DNA of 64,000 nt from Fistulifera solaris (taxonomy: Eukaryota > Bacillariophyta > Bacillariophyceae > Naviculales > Stauroneidaceae): contig AP026162.1 of assembly GCA_030295235.1 (NCBI GenBank), positions 1,984,001 through 2,048,000 on the forward strand, written 5' to 3'. Shown in pieces: positions 45,788 through 56,897 of this stretch. Position 1 is the first letter of the stretch. Each line of letters opens with the position of its first letter. The notes under the pieces were generated by a model. That model worked only from the letters and a program-made list of their open reading frames with translations. It was not told the origin of the DNA and ran no database searches. Made by a program: the position numbers and the translations under genes.

Positions 45788-46518
45788 ATGTTCTCCATTC
45801 CTCCCTATTCTTTACACCTGTTAATCACAATGATCGTCGCTTCACTATTCGTTCTATATTTATTCAACAATCTACTGACTGCGACTGCGTCCAGCCAACC
45901 CGTTGAACTCGGGACAACGCTGGTGGCTTTGCGATATCGTGACGGTGTCATTGTCGGCGCCGACAGCCGCACTTCGGTAGGTTCCTACGTCAGTCATCGT
46001 GCTGCCCAAAAGCTCGACACAATCGGTGATTACTGTATCATGGCGCGATCCGGAAGTGCCGCCGATACGCAAGCTTTGGCGGTTGCGGCGAATCAACATT
46101 TTCAGGCACGATCTTATGGGGTTGTCCACCCACCGTATCGCAGATTGCCCATTGGTTGCGACAAAAAACGTACGGGAAAGACAAATCGGTAAGCTTGATA
46201 TTAGCAGGCTACGATCCTATCGAAAAACGGAACTGTTTGTTTTCGATAGCACAAACCGGTGCTTTACTGGCACATACAGAGCCATTTGTTGCGGCCGGAT
46301 CTGGGTCGTCCCTCATCATGGGATTTTTGGATCACGCGTGTAGCAGGGAACTGGACGAAAGTGAAGCCATAAAATTATGCGTGACAGCGTTGAAATTAGC
46401 AATGGATAGAGACGGAAGTTCGGGCGGATTGTGTAGACTTGCAGTTATCACTTCAGAAGGGACCAGGCAGCTGACTTTTCTCCCAGATGATATCGAAACT
46501 ACATTGAAGATTCGGTAG
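45788..46518 (+). CDS. PSMB6: 20S proteasome beta1-type subunit with N-terminal hydrophobic segment
   Basis: Caspase-like catalytic subunit of the 20S core, about 243 residues. The propeptide cleavage site is LG-TTLVALRYRDGVIVGADS. Counting from Thr1, Asp17 and Lys33 (AAQKLDT) are present, and Arg45 (IMARSGSAADTQALA) is the residue typical of beta1. GSGSSLIMGFLDH follows. The leader before Thr1 is about 40 residues with a strongly hydrophobic run (LHLLITMIVASLFVLYLF), unlike a usual soluble propeptide. The start at 45788 is the first ATG; the open frame before it is repeat sequence. The frame changes at G4 (46118-46121); one added G gives GGCPPTVSQIAHWLRQKTYG. Convergent with the next gene, 70 bp apart. 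Confidence 0.92.
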
Positions 46519-46588
46519 AGCAATGCAATCGCAGTCTAACTGGCGACGATTGTCATAAAGTTTTTTTTATTTTACATACACTGACGTT

Positions 46589-49500
46589 TCACCTACAAGG
46601 CGCTGCTATAAATTCACGCGAAAGGGACGGGAAAACACGGAATCGTCCTCGTCCTCTCCGTCGCTTCCCCCTGTCACGATCTTCTGAATTGCTCCGTTCA
46701 TCTTCGATAAAAAGGATTTCGGATTCTTCTTCATCATCATCGTCATTTAAATAATACCCACCGGCAGGTACCGAATATTCGTACACGGACGATATTGCAG
46801 ATTTTGTGCCTGAAAACAGTTGACCAGATGATCTTGATTTCTTCGAGGAACCTTTCGACGACACTGAATACGACTGAAGTGACGCAGACATGGAATCAAC
46901 TTGACTCGCTATCATTCTAGAGATCTCGTCACTGCGCTTGGCTCGAATGTAATAAACACCCAACATGGACAGTGCTGTGATTATGGACACGACCAGCATA
47001 GCCACGACGAGACTATTGTTCGATGTTTCCTTTTTGATTTGTCATGTACCAACATATCTCCTCCCGCCATTCTACCAGTAGGCAAACTTCCGGAGTCAAG
47101 ATCCTCTTCTAGTGTTGTTGAGACGGTCGTTGAAAAAATATTGTCTTCACCGAGCGCCTGTAACAATATGACGGCATCCTCATTCGCAGGAGGATTCATC
47201 GCAGTGAAGAAAATGGAAAACAAAGCCTCCAGCGGAACGAGCTCTTTTCCTTCTCCAAGTTGGATGTCGAGGTCAAGAACGACTCTAGCTTCTCCATTTG
47301 ATGCATCGGAAAATGTCGCGACTGTACCACAATCCAGAGATATGAACTCTACTTCGAGATTCTGAGCAAAAAGTCCCTGAAAAATGTTCGAAGGTGCTCA
47401 CACGTTTCTATGATCGCTTCCGCCCACTCTTCTTGATCTATCGTATCATCTGGTGCTTCATCGAAAAAGTATACAACTGTCCCTCTTACGATTCCTGGAC
47501 CAACAGGAGGGAGAAGGATATCATCATCAGTTTGCGACTCATCGGTGGGCGACTCCACAGTGGTGGGCTGTCCTGTTGCCGAAGGCGGCAAAGCGACCGG
47601 CAAGGAAGAGACGATTGCCAGTGATGGCGCTGCAGATTGTGGTGCTGGTTCATTCGATCCAGTTTCTTCTATTGAGGTCGGTGCCGGTGATGATGACTCA
47701 CTGCCTGGTGCCTCCGAGGCTGGCGAGTCTGCTGGAGCTGGTGTCGCTGGCTCGGCACCTGGTTCCGCTGTGGCTGGTGAGTCTGCAGGAGCTGATGTCG
47801 CTGGCTCAGCACCAGGTTCCGCCGTGGCTGGTGAATCAGCTGGAGCTGGTGTAGCTGGCTCTCCGCCGTCCACTGGAGCTGGTGAAGCTGGTTCACCACC
47901 GTCCACTGGAGCCGGCGAAGCCGTTTCAGAACCGGGCTCTTCTGATGAGGGTGACTCTGCGGGAGCCCTTGAGCTTGGTAATATATCTACTGACGGGATC
48001 ATCGGAATTGGTTTTGCGGACGCCGACGCAATCGAAGGCATTGCCGTGATGGTCGGTCTCACAGTCCCTGCTGATGCCGGGGCATTACTTCCGTCTGTTA
48101 CACCAGAAGGTGGAGACGTGACGGTCGGTACCAAAGTACTTGTTGAAACAGGGCCACCACTTCCTACAGACGTGTTCGAAGGCGATGCCGTGACAGTTGG
48201 AACCTGCATCTCTGTTGGCGCCGGAGCGGTACTTCCCCCCGAAGCACTCGTAGGCGATGCAGTAACGGTCGGAGCGGAGGTTCTTGTTGCATCAGGAGCA
48301 GTACTACCTCCCGACGCACCCGAAGGCGATGCTGTGACCGACGGTTCCAAATTGCCTGTTGGCACAGGGGCGAAGCTTCCCCCCGAAGGACCAGCAGGCG
48401 ACGCCGTCAGAGTCGGTGCCAATGTATTAGTCGAAGCAGGGGGATCACTGCCCTCCGAAGCACCTGAAGGTGATGCCGTGATAGTCGGTTCCAGATTTCC
48501 TGTTGGCACCGGAGCGGAGCTTCCTCCTGAAGGACCCGCCGGTGACGCCGTGAGAGCCGGTGCCAGGGTCGTCGCTGAAGCAGGAAAAGTAGTTTCCCCG
48601 ACGCCACCGAAGGTGATGACGTGACAGTCGGCTCTAAAGTACCTGTTGGTACCGGAGCAGAACTTTCTCCCGGAGCACCCGCCGGCGACGCCGTCAGAGT
48701 AGGTGCCAAGGTGGTAGCTGAAGCAGGCGAACTAGTTCCTCCCGACACATTAGACGGTGATGTTGTGACAGTGGGCTCTAAATTTCCTGTTGGTGCTGGT
48801 GCAATAGGTCCCTCCGATCCACCGGCGGGTGATGCCGTCAGAGTTGGTGCCGAAGTCCTCGTCGATGCTGGACCGACACTCCCTCCCGATACAATCGAAG
48901 GCGGTGAAGTAATAGTCGGCACTAATGTGTCTGTAGAAGCCGGGGCAGTGGTTCCCGATGAACTCATTGACGTCGGCGCAGCACTAGTCGTAGGCGAGGC
49001 AGTTATGGTCGGCATTATGGTTTCATCCAAAGCAGTAGGAGACGAAGTCGTATCACGCGAAAGTGTGGGCGCAATAGTCTGTAAACCAACAGGCGAAGTA
49101 GCAGGCTGTGCAGGTACAGGTGCAGAGACTGGAGACGGCGCATTTGGTGTTACCACGGGTTGCGAAGGTACCGGAGCAGTAACCGGTGAAGTCGGCCCGA
49201 CGGGCATAGGTGGCATAGTGATTTTATCTTTGCTACTTTTCGATCCTTTGCCACTTTTCTTTGATTTCTTATAGGAAGCCTTTCCTTTCCCCTTCTTCGC
49301 TTTTGATTCTCCTTTCCCTGTCGACGATCCTTTCCCTTTTCCCGATCCTTTTCCTGTCGATGTTTCTGTTCCTTTTCCCGATCCTTTCCCTGTCGACGAT
49401 CCTTTTCCTTTCCCCGACCCTTTTCCTTTTTTCGATCCTTTTCCTTTCCCTGATCCATTTTCTTCTGATGTGATGAAATGATTATTTATGTCAATAATAT

Positions 49501-49810
49501 TTTCAAATGCGACATGAATTAAACCATGCAGTTTCCCCTTACCTTCTTCTTCTCCGATCACCCAAGTATTCGGAACCTTAAATGGTGATAGTGCATCTCG
49601 TTGTGCAGTCTCCTCAGTGAGCGTAAAATCGGATCCTGTTTCGGATGGATTGTTGATGGACATGATACTAATGGGTTCGACTGACAGTACATGCCTTCTG
49701 TCGTATCGTCCCAACTGTCTACGTCGTGTGGCTCCATCCGCCCCACCAAACAACAGGGACGTGAGACCAAGCACTAATATTCTTTCTCGCAGAAACATAT
49801 TTCGTTTCAT
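46589..49810 (-). CDS. Silaffin/mucin-like secreted or membrane protein with KGKG and Pro/Thr/Ser repeats
   Basis: Candidate cell-wall protein, about 1074 residues from MKRNMFLRE (49810). A signal peptide (RILVLGLTSLLFGGADG) is followed by a region of about 100 residues, then a Lys/Gly/Ser block of KGKGSGKGKGSS-type repeats with KKSKKSGKGSKSSKDK. Then come about 25 imperfect 20-22 residue repeats of the form P-T-(L/I/V)-T-A-S-P-S-x2-S-G-G-S-x-A-P. A run of PAPADSPATAEPGAEPAT repeats, a small folded domain (TVVYFFDEAPDDTIDQEEWA to FSIFFTAMNPPANEDA), a membrane helix (SLVVAMLVVSIITALSMLGV) and a basic/acidic tail follow. Lys spacing resembles silaffins, but homology is not shown. Frame changes at plus-strand C4 48596-48599, A5 47380-47384 and T5 47031-47035 are corrected by one base each. 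Confidence 0.75.
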
Positions 49811-50213
49811 GTTAACTGTTATGAACAGTTCTTGTCGCAGCAATTGTTCATTTCGAAAATGGGGTTTGGTGGCAAAAAGTGAACCGTTGGATGCACAATT
49901 TCTGAGCGCACCTCAAGAGGAGAAAACAGTTATTTGACGTTATAACCAACTTTAAGTATGATAGTACACGAAAGTTATCCTATAGGGAATGACGCAACGC
50001 AACGGTAATAATCCGTTGCCTGTCTGTGGCCCGTTTCTCACCGCCGCACCGATCGATCCGCATCAACATCGCAAACATCAAACGACGAGACGACGAGACA
50101 CCATGGCCAAAATAACAATACCAGGTAACAATACCAAATACGAATCGATAGGTAAAAGGTACTAGACTACAAAACCCGCCGTTCATTTCACTGGTGTCAC
50201 AGCTTCGCGAAGA
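49811..50213. other. Short head-to-head gap
   Basis: About 400 bases between the wall-protein and LRR genes. No gene, repeat or clear site seen beyond a small GACGAGACGACGAGACA duplication near 50083-50100. Confidence 0.4.
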
Positions 50214-52029
50214 ATGATGTTTTCTAGCCCCAGAAGGCGTAGCATTTTTCGCCTACTCATTTCAATAGTCGCTATCGATGTAACGATATGTCGCCTGATC
50301 GACTTGAGCTTTCGACATAACATTGGGGCTGACATTTTGCTACGGGCTATTCCCAATGATGAAGAGGTAACCGTTGATGTGAGCAGTTCGGCTCTCAGAG
50401 ATGAAAGCGTACTGAAAATAGTGGAAAAATTACTATTGTCATCCTCCAACGCGGCTAACAATTCGCTGATTGCTCAATCCAACCAACTGTCTACAAAAAG
50501 GAGCCATACAAGTACTTCAATGTCTTCTAAAGACACAAAATACAACGAATCTCCGTTGTTTGGATTTGAGCTGGAACCACTTGGATTCCGAGGAAAGCGG
50601 TGCGCATACCCGCGAGAAGTTGTACGATACGTTCGAACAGTTGCTGGGCAATGCTACGACATGCCCCGCCTCCTTGCGCCTGGATCGATGCGGACTCGGT
50701 CCGGCCGCGATGCGTGCCATAGGAATCGGTATCATTCATCGTTATACGCATAATGACCAGCAAGGTCACAAAAGGCCGTTGACACTGTCGCTCTGCGGAA
50801 ATCCGGTCGGCGATGCCGGGGCAGCCGCGTTGGCGGCGGCGGTTCGATTCGTGGCGACATCCGAAGATGCTGTAGAAAAGTTGCAGTGTCCTTTGTTTGA
50901 TGTATTGGATCTGTCGGCCTGTGGTATTGGAGACGCCGGAGCTGAAGCGATCGCATTAGCGCTCGAGAGTGCGGATTATTGCATGATCCAGCACTTGGAT
51001 CTGAGCAACAATGAACTCACCGAGCGCGGAGTAGAAGCAATTTGTCGGGGACTGGCGGCTGCGGGGAAGAGGAGAGACGGATTTAACCCACTCTTACTAT
51101 CGCTGGATTTAAGTAACAACAAAATAGGTGACGCTGGGGCCAAAGCCATCGGCGAGTGCCTCGTCGGGAGCGACATTGTCCCAACCATTATCCTTCGAAG
51201 CTGCAACATCCAAGCGGATGGAGCGTCGGCTCTCGGAGCAGCCCTTCGCACCTTTGCGTTATCGGCTTCATCGTCGGAACTTTCGCTGGACCTCAGTGGG
51301 AACCCCTTCGGAATTCTTCGCGGAAAGACAAAGCAGGGAGGAGGAAAATACTCAGTCGGTCACTTGAAGAGCAAAGCTAGTGCTACTGCGGCATCATATA
51401 TGAATCAAGGCTTTAGTTTTATAAAAAAAGGTCTCAAGGATGTCGGAGTCGAAATCATTCCATCGTCCGGGGAAAGCGACGATGAAGAAGAAGAGCTGGG
51501 TCGTGCTGAATCGACTTTGCTCGATGGTGATATCGACCCGTCACGTGCAAAGTGCGGAGGCAAAGCGCTTTCTACTGCCTTTACAAGCTCGGCTTCTAGC
51601 GATAAGAGGACTAGGGACGTTGTGAGCATGTCGTCAGCTGGTCGATCAATCCGATTAGGACTGCGGCATTGTTTTTTTGATCATGCGGCAGCCGATGCAT
51701 TAGCTGATATGATACTGACGGGGAAAGATGAGTTTGGAGTTACTTTTGAGCTTGATATTGACATGAATGACGTTCTCGAAGAGCAGATGGTGTCAGCTCT
51801 GCATGGAGATGATGACGATTACCTTCGCGAAATGGCGGAGTCCCACGCAGATAAGATGTCTTATATCAAAGAAGCACAGAAGCGCGCTCGGGCAGCTACA
51901 CAAAACGATTTGGACTCTGGATTCAATGATCCATGGGCCGATTCAGCGGTGTACGGCGAAGTCGACGAAGAACCGGATGAGCAAGAATGGGATTCGGATG
52001 CCGACTATGAAAACGAAGACGAGATATAG
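50214..52029 (+). CDS. Leucine-rich repeat protein, RI/NOD-like LRR type
   Basis: About 604 residues. Ribonuclease-inhibitor-type LRRs with the LDLS-xN-xLxxxG pattern: RCLDLSWNHLDSEE, LTLSLCGNPVGDAGAAALAA, DVLDLSACGIGDAGAEAIAL, QHLDLSNNELTERGVEAICR, LSLDLSNNKIGDAGAKAIGE and LSLDLSGNPFG. A linker (KKGLKDVGVEIIPSSGESDD) and a conserved acidic C-terminus (EEPDEQEWDSDADYENEDE) follow. The N-terminal part (MMFSSPRRRSIFR to VSSSALRDES) is in a different frame that switches between about 50400 and 50470, most simply by one extra base; then the length divides by three. No kinase, NB-ARC or membrane segment. The partner is unknown. Confidence 0.82.
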
Positions 52030-52171
52030 ATCATAGGAGCGTTTAGCTCAACATCACCCCTTGATGCGTCCAATACAAATTATGGGGGAAATAAGTTCTA
52101 ACATAATAATATAGAATGTTTTACCATAAAAATATACAGTCCTGCAGCTTTATCGTTCTTCGACAAGCCAA

Positions 52172-53923
52172 TTATTCCTGTGACTCCACAAATTCACAAT
52201 ACATCCACGCCAAATGGCCCCAGTGACGCGGATCGGTTAGCGTGGCAGGAACAGGGAGACGAAACACGGGGAACAACGAGTGGTTTGCGGGCCATTGTTC
52301 TGAGGTTTCATCCTTGGTTTCGAACGGGAAAACTCTATCCGAGTCAAGGTTTAAAACCTTGCTTGGATCACGTGCCGGTCCTTGGCTGAAGTATTGGTCA
52401 AGATCCAACCCACAATAAGAGGTCACAACAACAATCGTATTCGCATAGTTTTCTACCAATGCCTTCTCTCGCCCGAAGGAGTTACAAAAAGTTTTACTGT
52501 ACGACATAAGCAAGAACGAGCTACAAAGCATTTTCCAGTCATAGGGTGTCAAGTCTTCCCAATTCGGCGGTGACATGTCAGAAAAATCCACTCCCGCATC
52601 CATATCTTCGCTCCTTGGCGCATGCTCGAAAATGTAAAGCAAAGGGTAGCGAACTAGCTTGCGCATGCGCGCGAGCGCTTTTTCCTGATCCTCTTGTAAA
52701 TTTGCCTTTTGAGCCACGGCACAGAAGATTTTTAGCTCGTTCATGGCTTCCGCTAGGACGCTCACAGAAGTAGGACAGTTGCTCGAGTTTCTCGTAATTG
52801 GACCAAAAGTTATCACAAAATCTAGCCGATGCCATCCCCAGAATCTCCGAGTTTTCATAGATGGACGTGAACTGGTTCGCCAAGCCTCGTTGGGGCGATA
52901 GATGCTTGAGCGCCACAGAGAGTTGATCCTTGATAGTCGCCATCTGGTCTTGTTCGTTCCCAATCGCGTACCTTAAAGCACCTAGAAACTTGTCAAAGTT
53001 GGTCGCCTCGAGCCGCTCTTTGTACTGCGCATCCTCACTGACTACACGGTGTACCGCTTCGTAGCGCTCATCCTGGTTGAGCGTCTTCAACTTGAATTTA
53101 CCCACTTCTTCGCGCCCAATCATTTCAATAAGATCCTTATCAAACTTCTTGAATTGATCGAGGTTCATGAGAGAAGCCGTCCGGTAAAAGTATGCATGCA
53201 TAGCTGAAGTCGGAATCAAAACAGGAGGAAACTTCCCGCTGCTGCGGCTTCTCTTGGTAGGAGACGGTTGCAGCATTTCTTCCAGTACTCTCAAGTTGTT
53301 TCGGAGGGAGAACAAGCGCCCCAACTCTTTGCGGGATTCTTCCACCAATACTGACTGTTCACTATCGTCCGGATCGTCCACTTTATTAAGAAGAATGATG
53401 AGAGGAATTTCCCTGCGTTCTCTTGATTCTCCTTGACAAACTGCAGCATCTTGATTTGTTCCTCCGTGTTGACGCCTTGTTTTCCATCCATTACCAAGAC
53501 CACGACGTCAAAGGTATGCCACTTTTGTGCGACAAAGTTTCGGTATTTACTACCTGCACCGGCTTCATTGATTCCCGGAATATCAACCATTACGAGATTG
53601 GCATCGTCTCGCATTGTACACAAGGGTTCGTCGAGTTCAATCTCAAAGACTTTTTCGTGAATTTCGTTCGAGTTGCGAAAGTTCTGATTGTCGGCCGTAA
53701 TCTCCGTGAGCACCGTATCGGCTGATTGTGTGCCTCGAGTCAGTAAAACGCTGTTTTCGTCGTTCGCTGCGTCTTGATTTGGAAGGAGACGAAAGTAGTT
53801 GATACCAGCGGTCGTTCGTTTCATGGATACTTCGCCGTACTTGTCGCGAAACAAAGCATTCAACACTGTTGTCTTCCCGACGGAGACATGCCCTACAATG
53901 GCGATATTGATATCCGTCATCAT
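52172..53923 (-). CDS. Dynamin-family GTPase
   Basis: About 583 residues. The GTPase domain is at the N-terminus: G1 GHVSVGKTTVLNALF, a G2-like TTAGINYF, G3 DIPGINEAG, and G4 NKVDDPDD (visible as IILLNKVD). This is followed by a helical region (LGRLFSLRNNLRVLEEML) and a helical stalk-like C-terminal half (KFKKFDKDLIEMIGREE, QLSVALKHLSPQRGLANQF). No PH or proline-rich domain and no membrane helix, so it is a short non-classical member. The frame changes at plus-strand CCC 53411-53413 and GG 52773-52774. The two single-base corrections cancel, restore G4 and give a length divisible by three. Which membrane it works on is not evident. Confidence 0.82.
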
Positions 53924-55160
53924 TGTGAGTATTTAGTTCTTATTATTTGATGATGTGATAGACACTTTAGCCTCAAAAGCGCAACAGATGCGGTGCTGTC
54001 GATAAAACGCAAAAAGATCGCGTCAATCCTCCCTTTTTCTCGTCTTTCCCAGCGCCATAGTAAAAATCGAGCTTTCAAAAGATACTTAAAGAGGTATGTA
54101 CCGAACATAGCCAGTCCGATATTTTATCAATTTTTACTATGTGGGTAACGGAACATGGAAGATGAGCACTCATTTTTTCGTTTTTATCCGTCGTCTATCG
54201 ACCATGGCATTGTTATCCATCACAAAAAAGGTCTGCCTATTACTATGTCATTGTCCAAGGTACGTTGATACTTGGAAAGTGAATAAATTAAGCCGCGGAC
54301 CGCTTACTCATCGATTGATTGCACAAAATTCACAACAATCATCTGGCCAAACGAAGAACGCGAACGGACTAGTTAGGAACATGTTACCGGTACTTTGCTG
54401 ACAGGCTTTTCCGATGCCGAAAGATGATGAATATGTCCTTTGGCACGATCATTCCACCTCCTTGTGAGCTGTTTCAACTTGATGAATATATGATATGTTA
54501 GTCGGAAAGATGATGACATACACATCGAAAACATCTGCAAATCCATTTGGAAGAAAAATGGAAATGAAGACGTTCTGTTTCATAAATTTCACCGTCTCGC
54601 AGCTGTAGTGCAACTATCATTGTCTTTGAATGAAAGGTCTTCACGAACCAAACGGTAAAAGAGATCTGGGTTGACTCGTGCGACACGCATCGCACTTCTT
54701 AGATTGTCGTCCATTAATTCGAAAGTGTTCTTACTTTGTTTGCTTTTCAAAGCCTGCTGAATAGGAACTGGAATCATTGCAAAAGACAACAACTGCCATG
54801 GCCCTTATGATAATAATTATTCGCTAGGTATAGCTCGTATATAATTCAGTTGGTCATACTCCTTAATATCATAAAGAAGTTTGTCGGGCTATCCTCTGGA
54901 ATTTCTCAGAATTTTCGGTCTTGACATTGGCTCTATACCTACATCTACTCTTAGCGGCTTTCTTCAGCTATCTTTGTTATTAGTATCATTTTATCTCGGC
55001 CTAAGGCCTCACTCAAACACTCTGTGCTTTTTAAAGATAGCTCTCGTTGCTTCACAGCGACAAACACTCAAAACACCCATGTCACTGACAGAAGGGTGCT
55101 GATTTCATTGTCAAGTTCCGTGTCAGTTGACCCGGTCATTGCAAACAGTTAGTTGTGCTT
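53924..55160. other. Gene-poor stretch
   Basis: No supported gene over about 1.2 kb. A minus-strand frame (54589-54792; segment NLRSAMRVARVNPDLFYRLV) reads like protein but has no family and no clear context; it may be a gene fragment. Confidence 0.4.
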
Positions 55161-56851
55161 TCAAGACTTTGCACGAGAGGAGCCACGTGGAGGAGCTTTT
55201 GCTGGGATAGGTGCACACTTACGGTCGTCTGAGTAGTCGCTGTTCTCGAGATGAAGAGGATCTAACTCTTGTTCGGTTGCTCGTTCGTCCTCGGCTTCAT
55301 AAGTGACAGTATTATTTAAAACTTCATCCACTGCAGTAGAAGGGGGAGGCGTAGGGAGCAGCCTTTCGCTGCAACGGATCTGCATCGTCTAGCTGCGATG
55401 TCGGAAGAGGAAGAAGCTTGCCATCCTGGATCATGCCTTGAACTACCTCCAGCTCAAACTCCGAGTCCGTTCGAGAATCCTTTAAGGATCTGTACTTGTC
55501 TTTCAGGAGTTGATATCTGTCGATTATATTCTTTGCTTGTGCTAGCGCAACTGATTTCCGAAGATAGTCTTCTCGGTGGTGCTCTACATCAGGTAACATT
55601 GCACATTCCTCTGCTGTATAACGTCCTTTAAACCCCGTCACCTTCAACTTGGCACAGAGCAGGTTCAACCTTTTACGCTGACACATAAACAGAAGTTTTT
55701 CTTTCTCTACTCCCCCCTTCTTCTTGGACGTCACTGGCTTGGATTGTTTTGCTAACGTAGCAGGAGGTCTGCCCTGAACTACTTCCGTTTCCAGTTCCTT
55801 TCGAGCAACTTCCTGAGCTTCCCCCTTCAGTTCATGTAGAATGCTAAACTTTGCTTCGAGACACTGAAACTTTTTAATGACATCCTCGACTTCTGCGGGG
55901 ACGCTTTTCGGCGCAGATAGTCTTCTCCATGGTGCACCAAACCAGGTAATAATGCACATTCCTCTTCTGTATAGCTTCCTTTGAAACGCTCCCGACCCAG
56001 TTTGTCACAAAGCTTGTTCAGCCGCTTACAGCTGACCAACAAGCGAATTTTGTTCAACTTTTTCTTTAGCTTGAGTTCCATCCTTGCGGTACTTGTCTGT
56101 GCTACGTTTATTATTCGCACTTTCCAGGGAAGAGAGCGACGGCTAGATTTTCAAAAGAATTGTTTGTCCGGTCTCGGTCGATGTGATCCACAATCTCACA
56201 GTCCGTCAACAATTCGCCGGTATAAGCCTCAACTGCCACTCGATAAAAGATGTATATTTTTCCACCAATCGTCACGGTCACTTTGACAACCGGGACGTGT
56301 GACTTGTGCTTCTTCTTGTAAGTTACGATTGTAATATCGTGAGAAACATTTGGTACGCTTATCACAGACAAGGGTTCCTTTGGCGTTGAACATAATCGGG
56401 AGATCTGGATCGGGATAGTCAAACCAGATTTCGTCAGGGTCACATTCAGATAAAGTCTTGTACTTGCTTTTCAAAATTACCGTGGACTCTCGGCGGCCAA
56501 GATCATTTCTGAAAATTGAAAAGAAGTTGTTTGAGTTAATCATCAACCGTTGTAAGAACTAAAGTATTTGTTTACTCACCCCGGTACGCAATTCTTCAAC
56601 TGCAAGTTTTCGCTCTGTGTCAGCCATTCCAGGTCGTCCACGTTATTGTCCCACTGCATAGATTTGTGGTGGATGACATGGGTCAAACTAGGCCGAGGAC
56701 CAATAAAAATGGCTGCAAGTGCCCCCCGAGGGAAAAGCTTGACTCTCGTCCCACTACAGTCTTCGCCGACAAAGTTGATCTGCCGATAGCCTTGTGCATC
56801 AGGGGTAGATATCATAAGCTTGAAGCTTACCACGCAATATCGTTTTACTCT
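55161..56851 (-). CDS. Tandem HNH (HNH_3-like) protein with a repeated Cys motif, 5' end open
   Basis: Two homing-endonuclease-style HNH modules lie in one host-like gene. The first reads GALAAIFIGPRPSLTHVIHH then KSMQWDNNVDDLEWLTQSEN. An intron at 56509-56579 (GTGAGT...TTTCAG) joins CVPG to NDLGRRES in frame. The second reads YRVAVEAYTGELLTDCEIVD then HIDRDRTNNSFENL. After it come two copies of an unassigned motif, RLNKLCDKL...FKGSYTEEECALLP...HHGEDYLRR and RLNLLCAKL...FKGRYTAEECAMLP...HHREDYLRK, with a coiled-coil-like linker and an acidic tail. Several mononucleotide frame changes occur (for example a run of four A in RRKS). The frame is open upstream to the terminal-inverted-repeat element, so the start is uncertain. 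Nuclease activity is inference. Confidence 0.65.
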
Positions 56852-56897
56852 TCGTGAGTTTCGATGAATTCGACGACCGATTATAATACCAATTCTA

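Noticed and set aside
47545-49274. Long plus-strand frames (359 and 217 codons) rich in Gly/Ala/Val
   Set aside because: They are the antisense image of the Pro/Thr/Ser repeats of the wall protein, whose minus-strand frame has a signal peptide and membrane helix.
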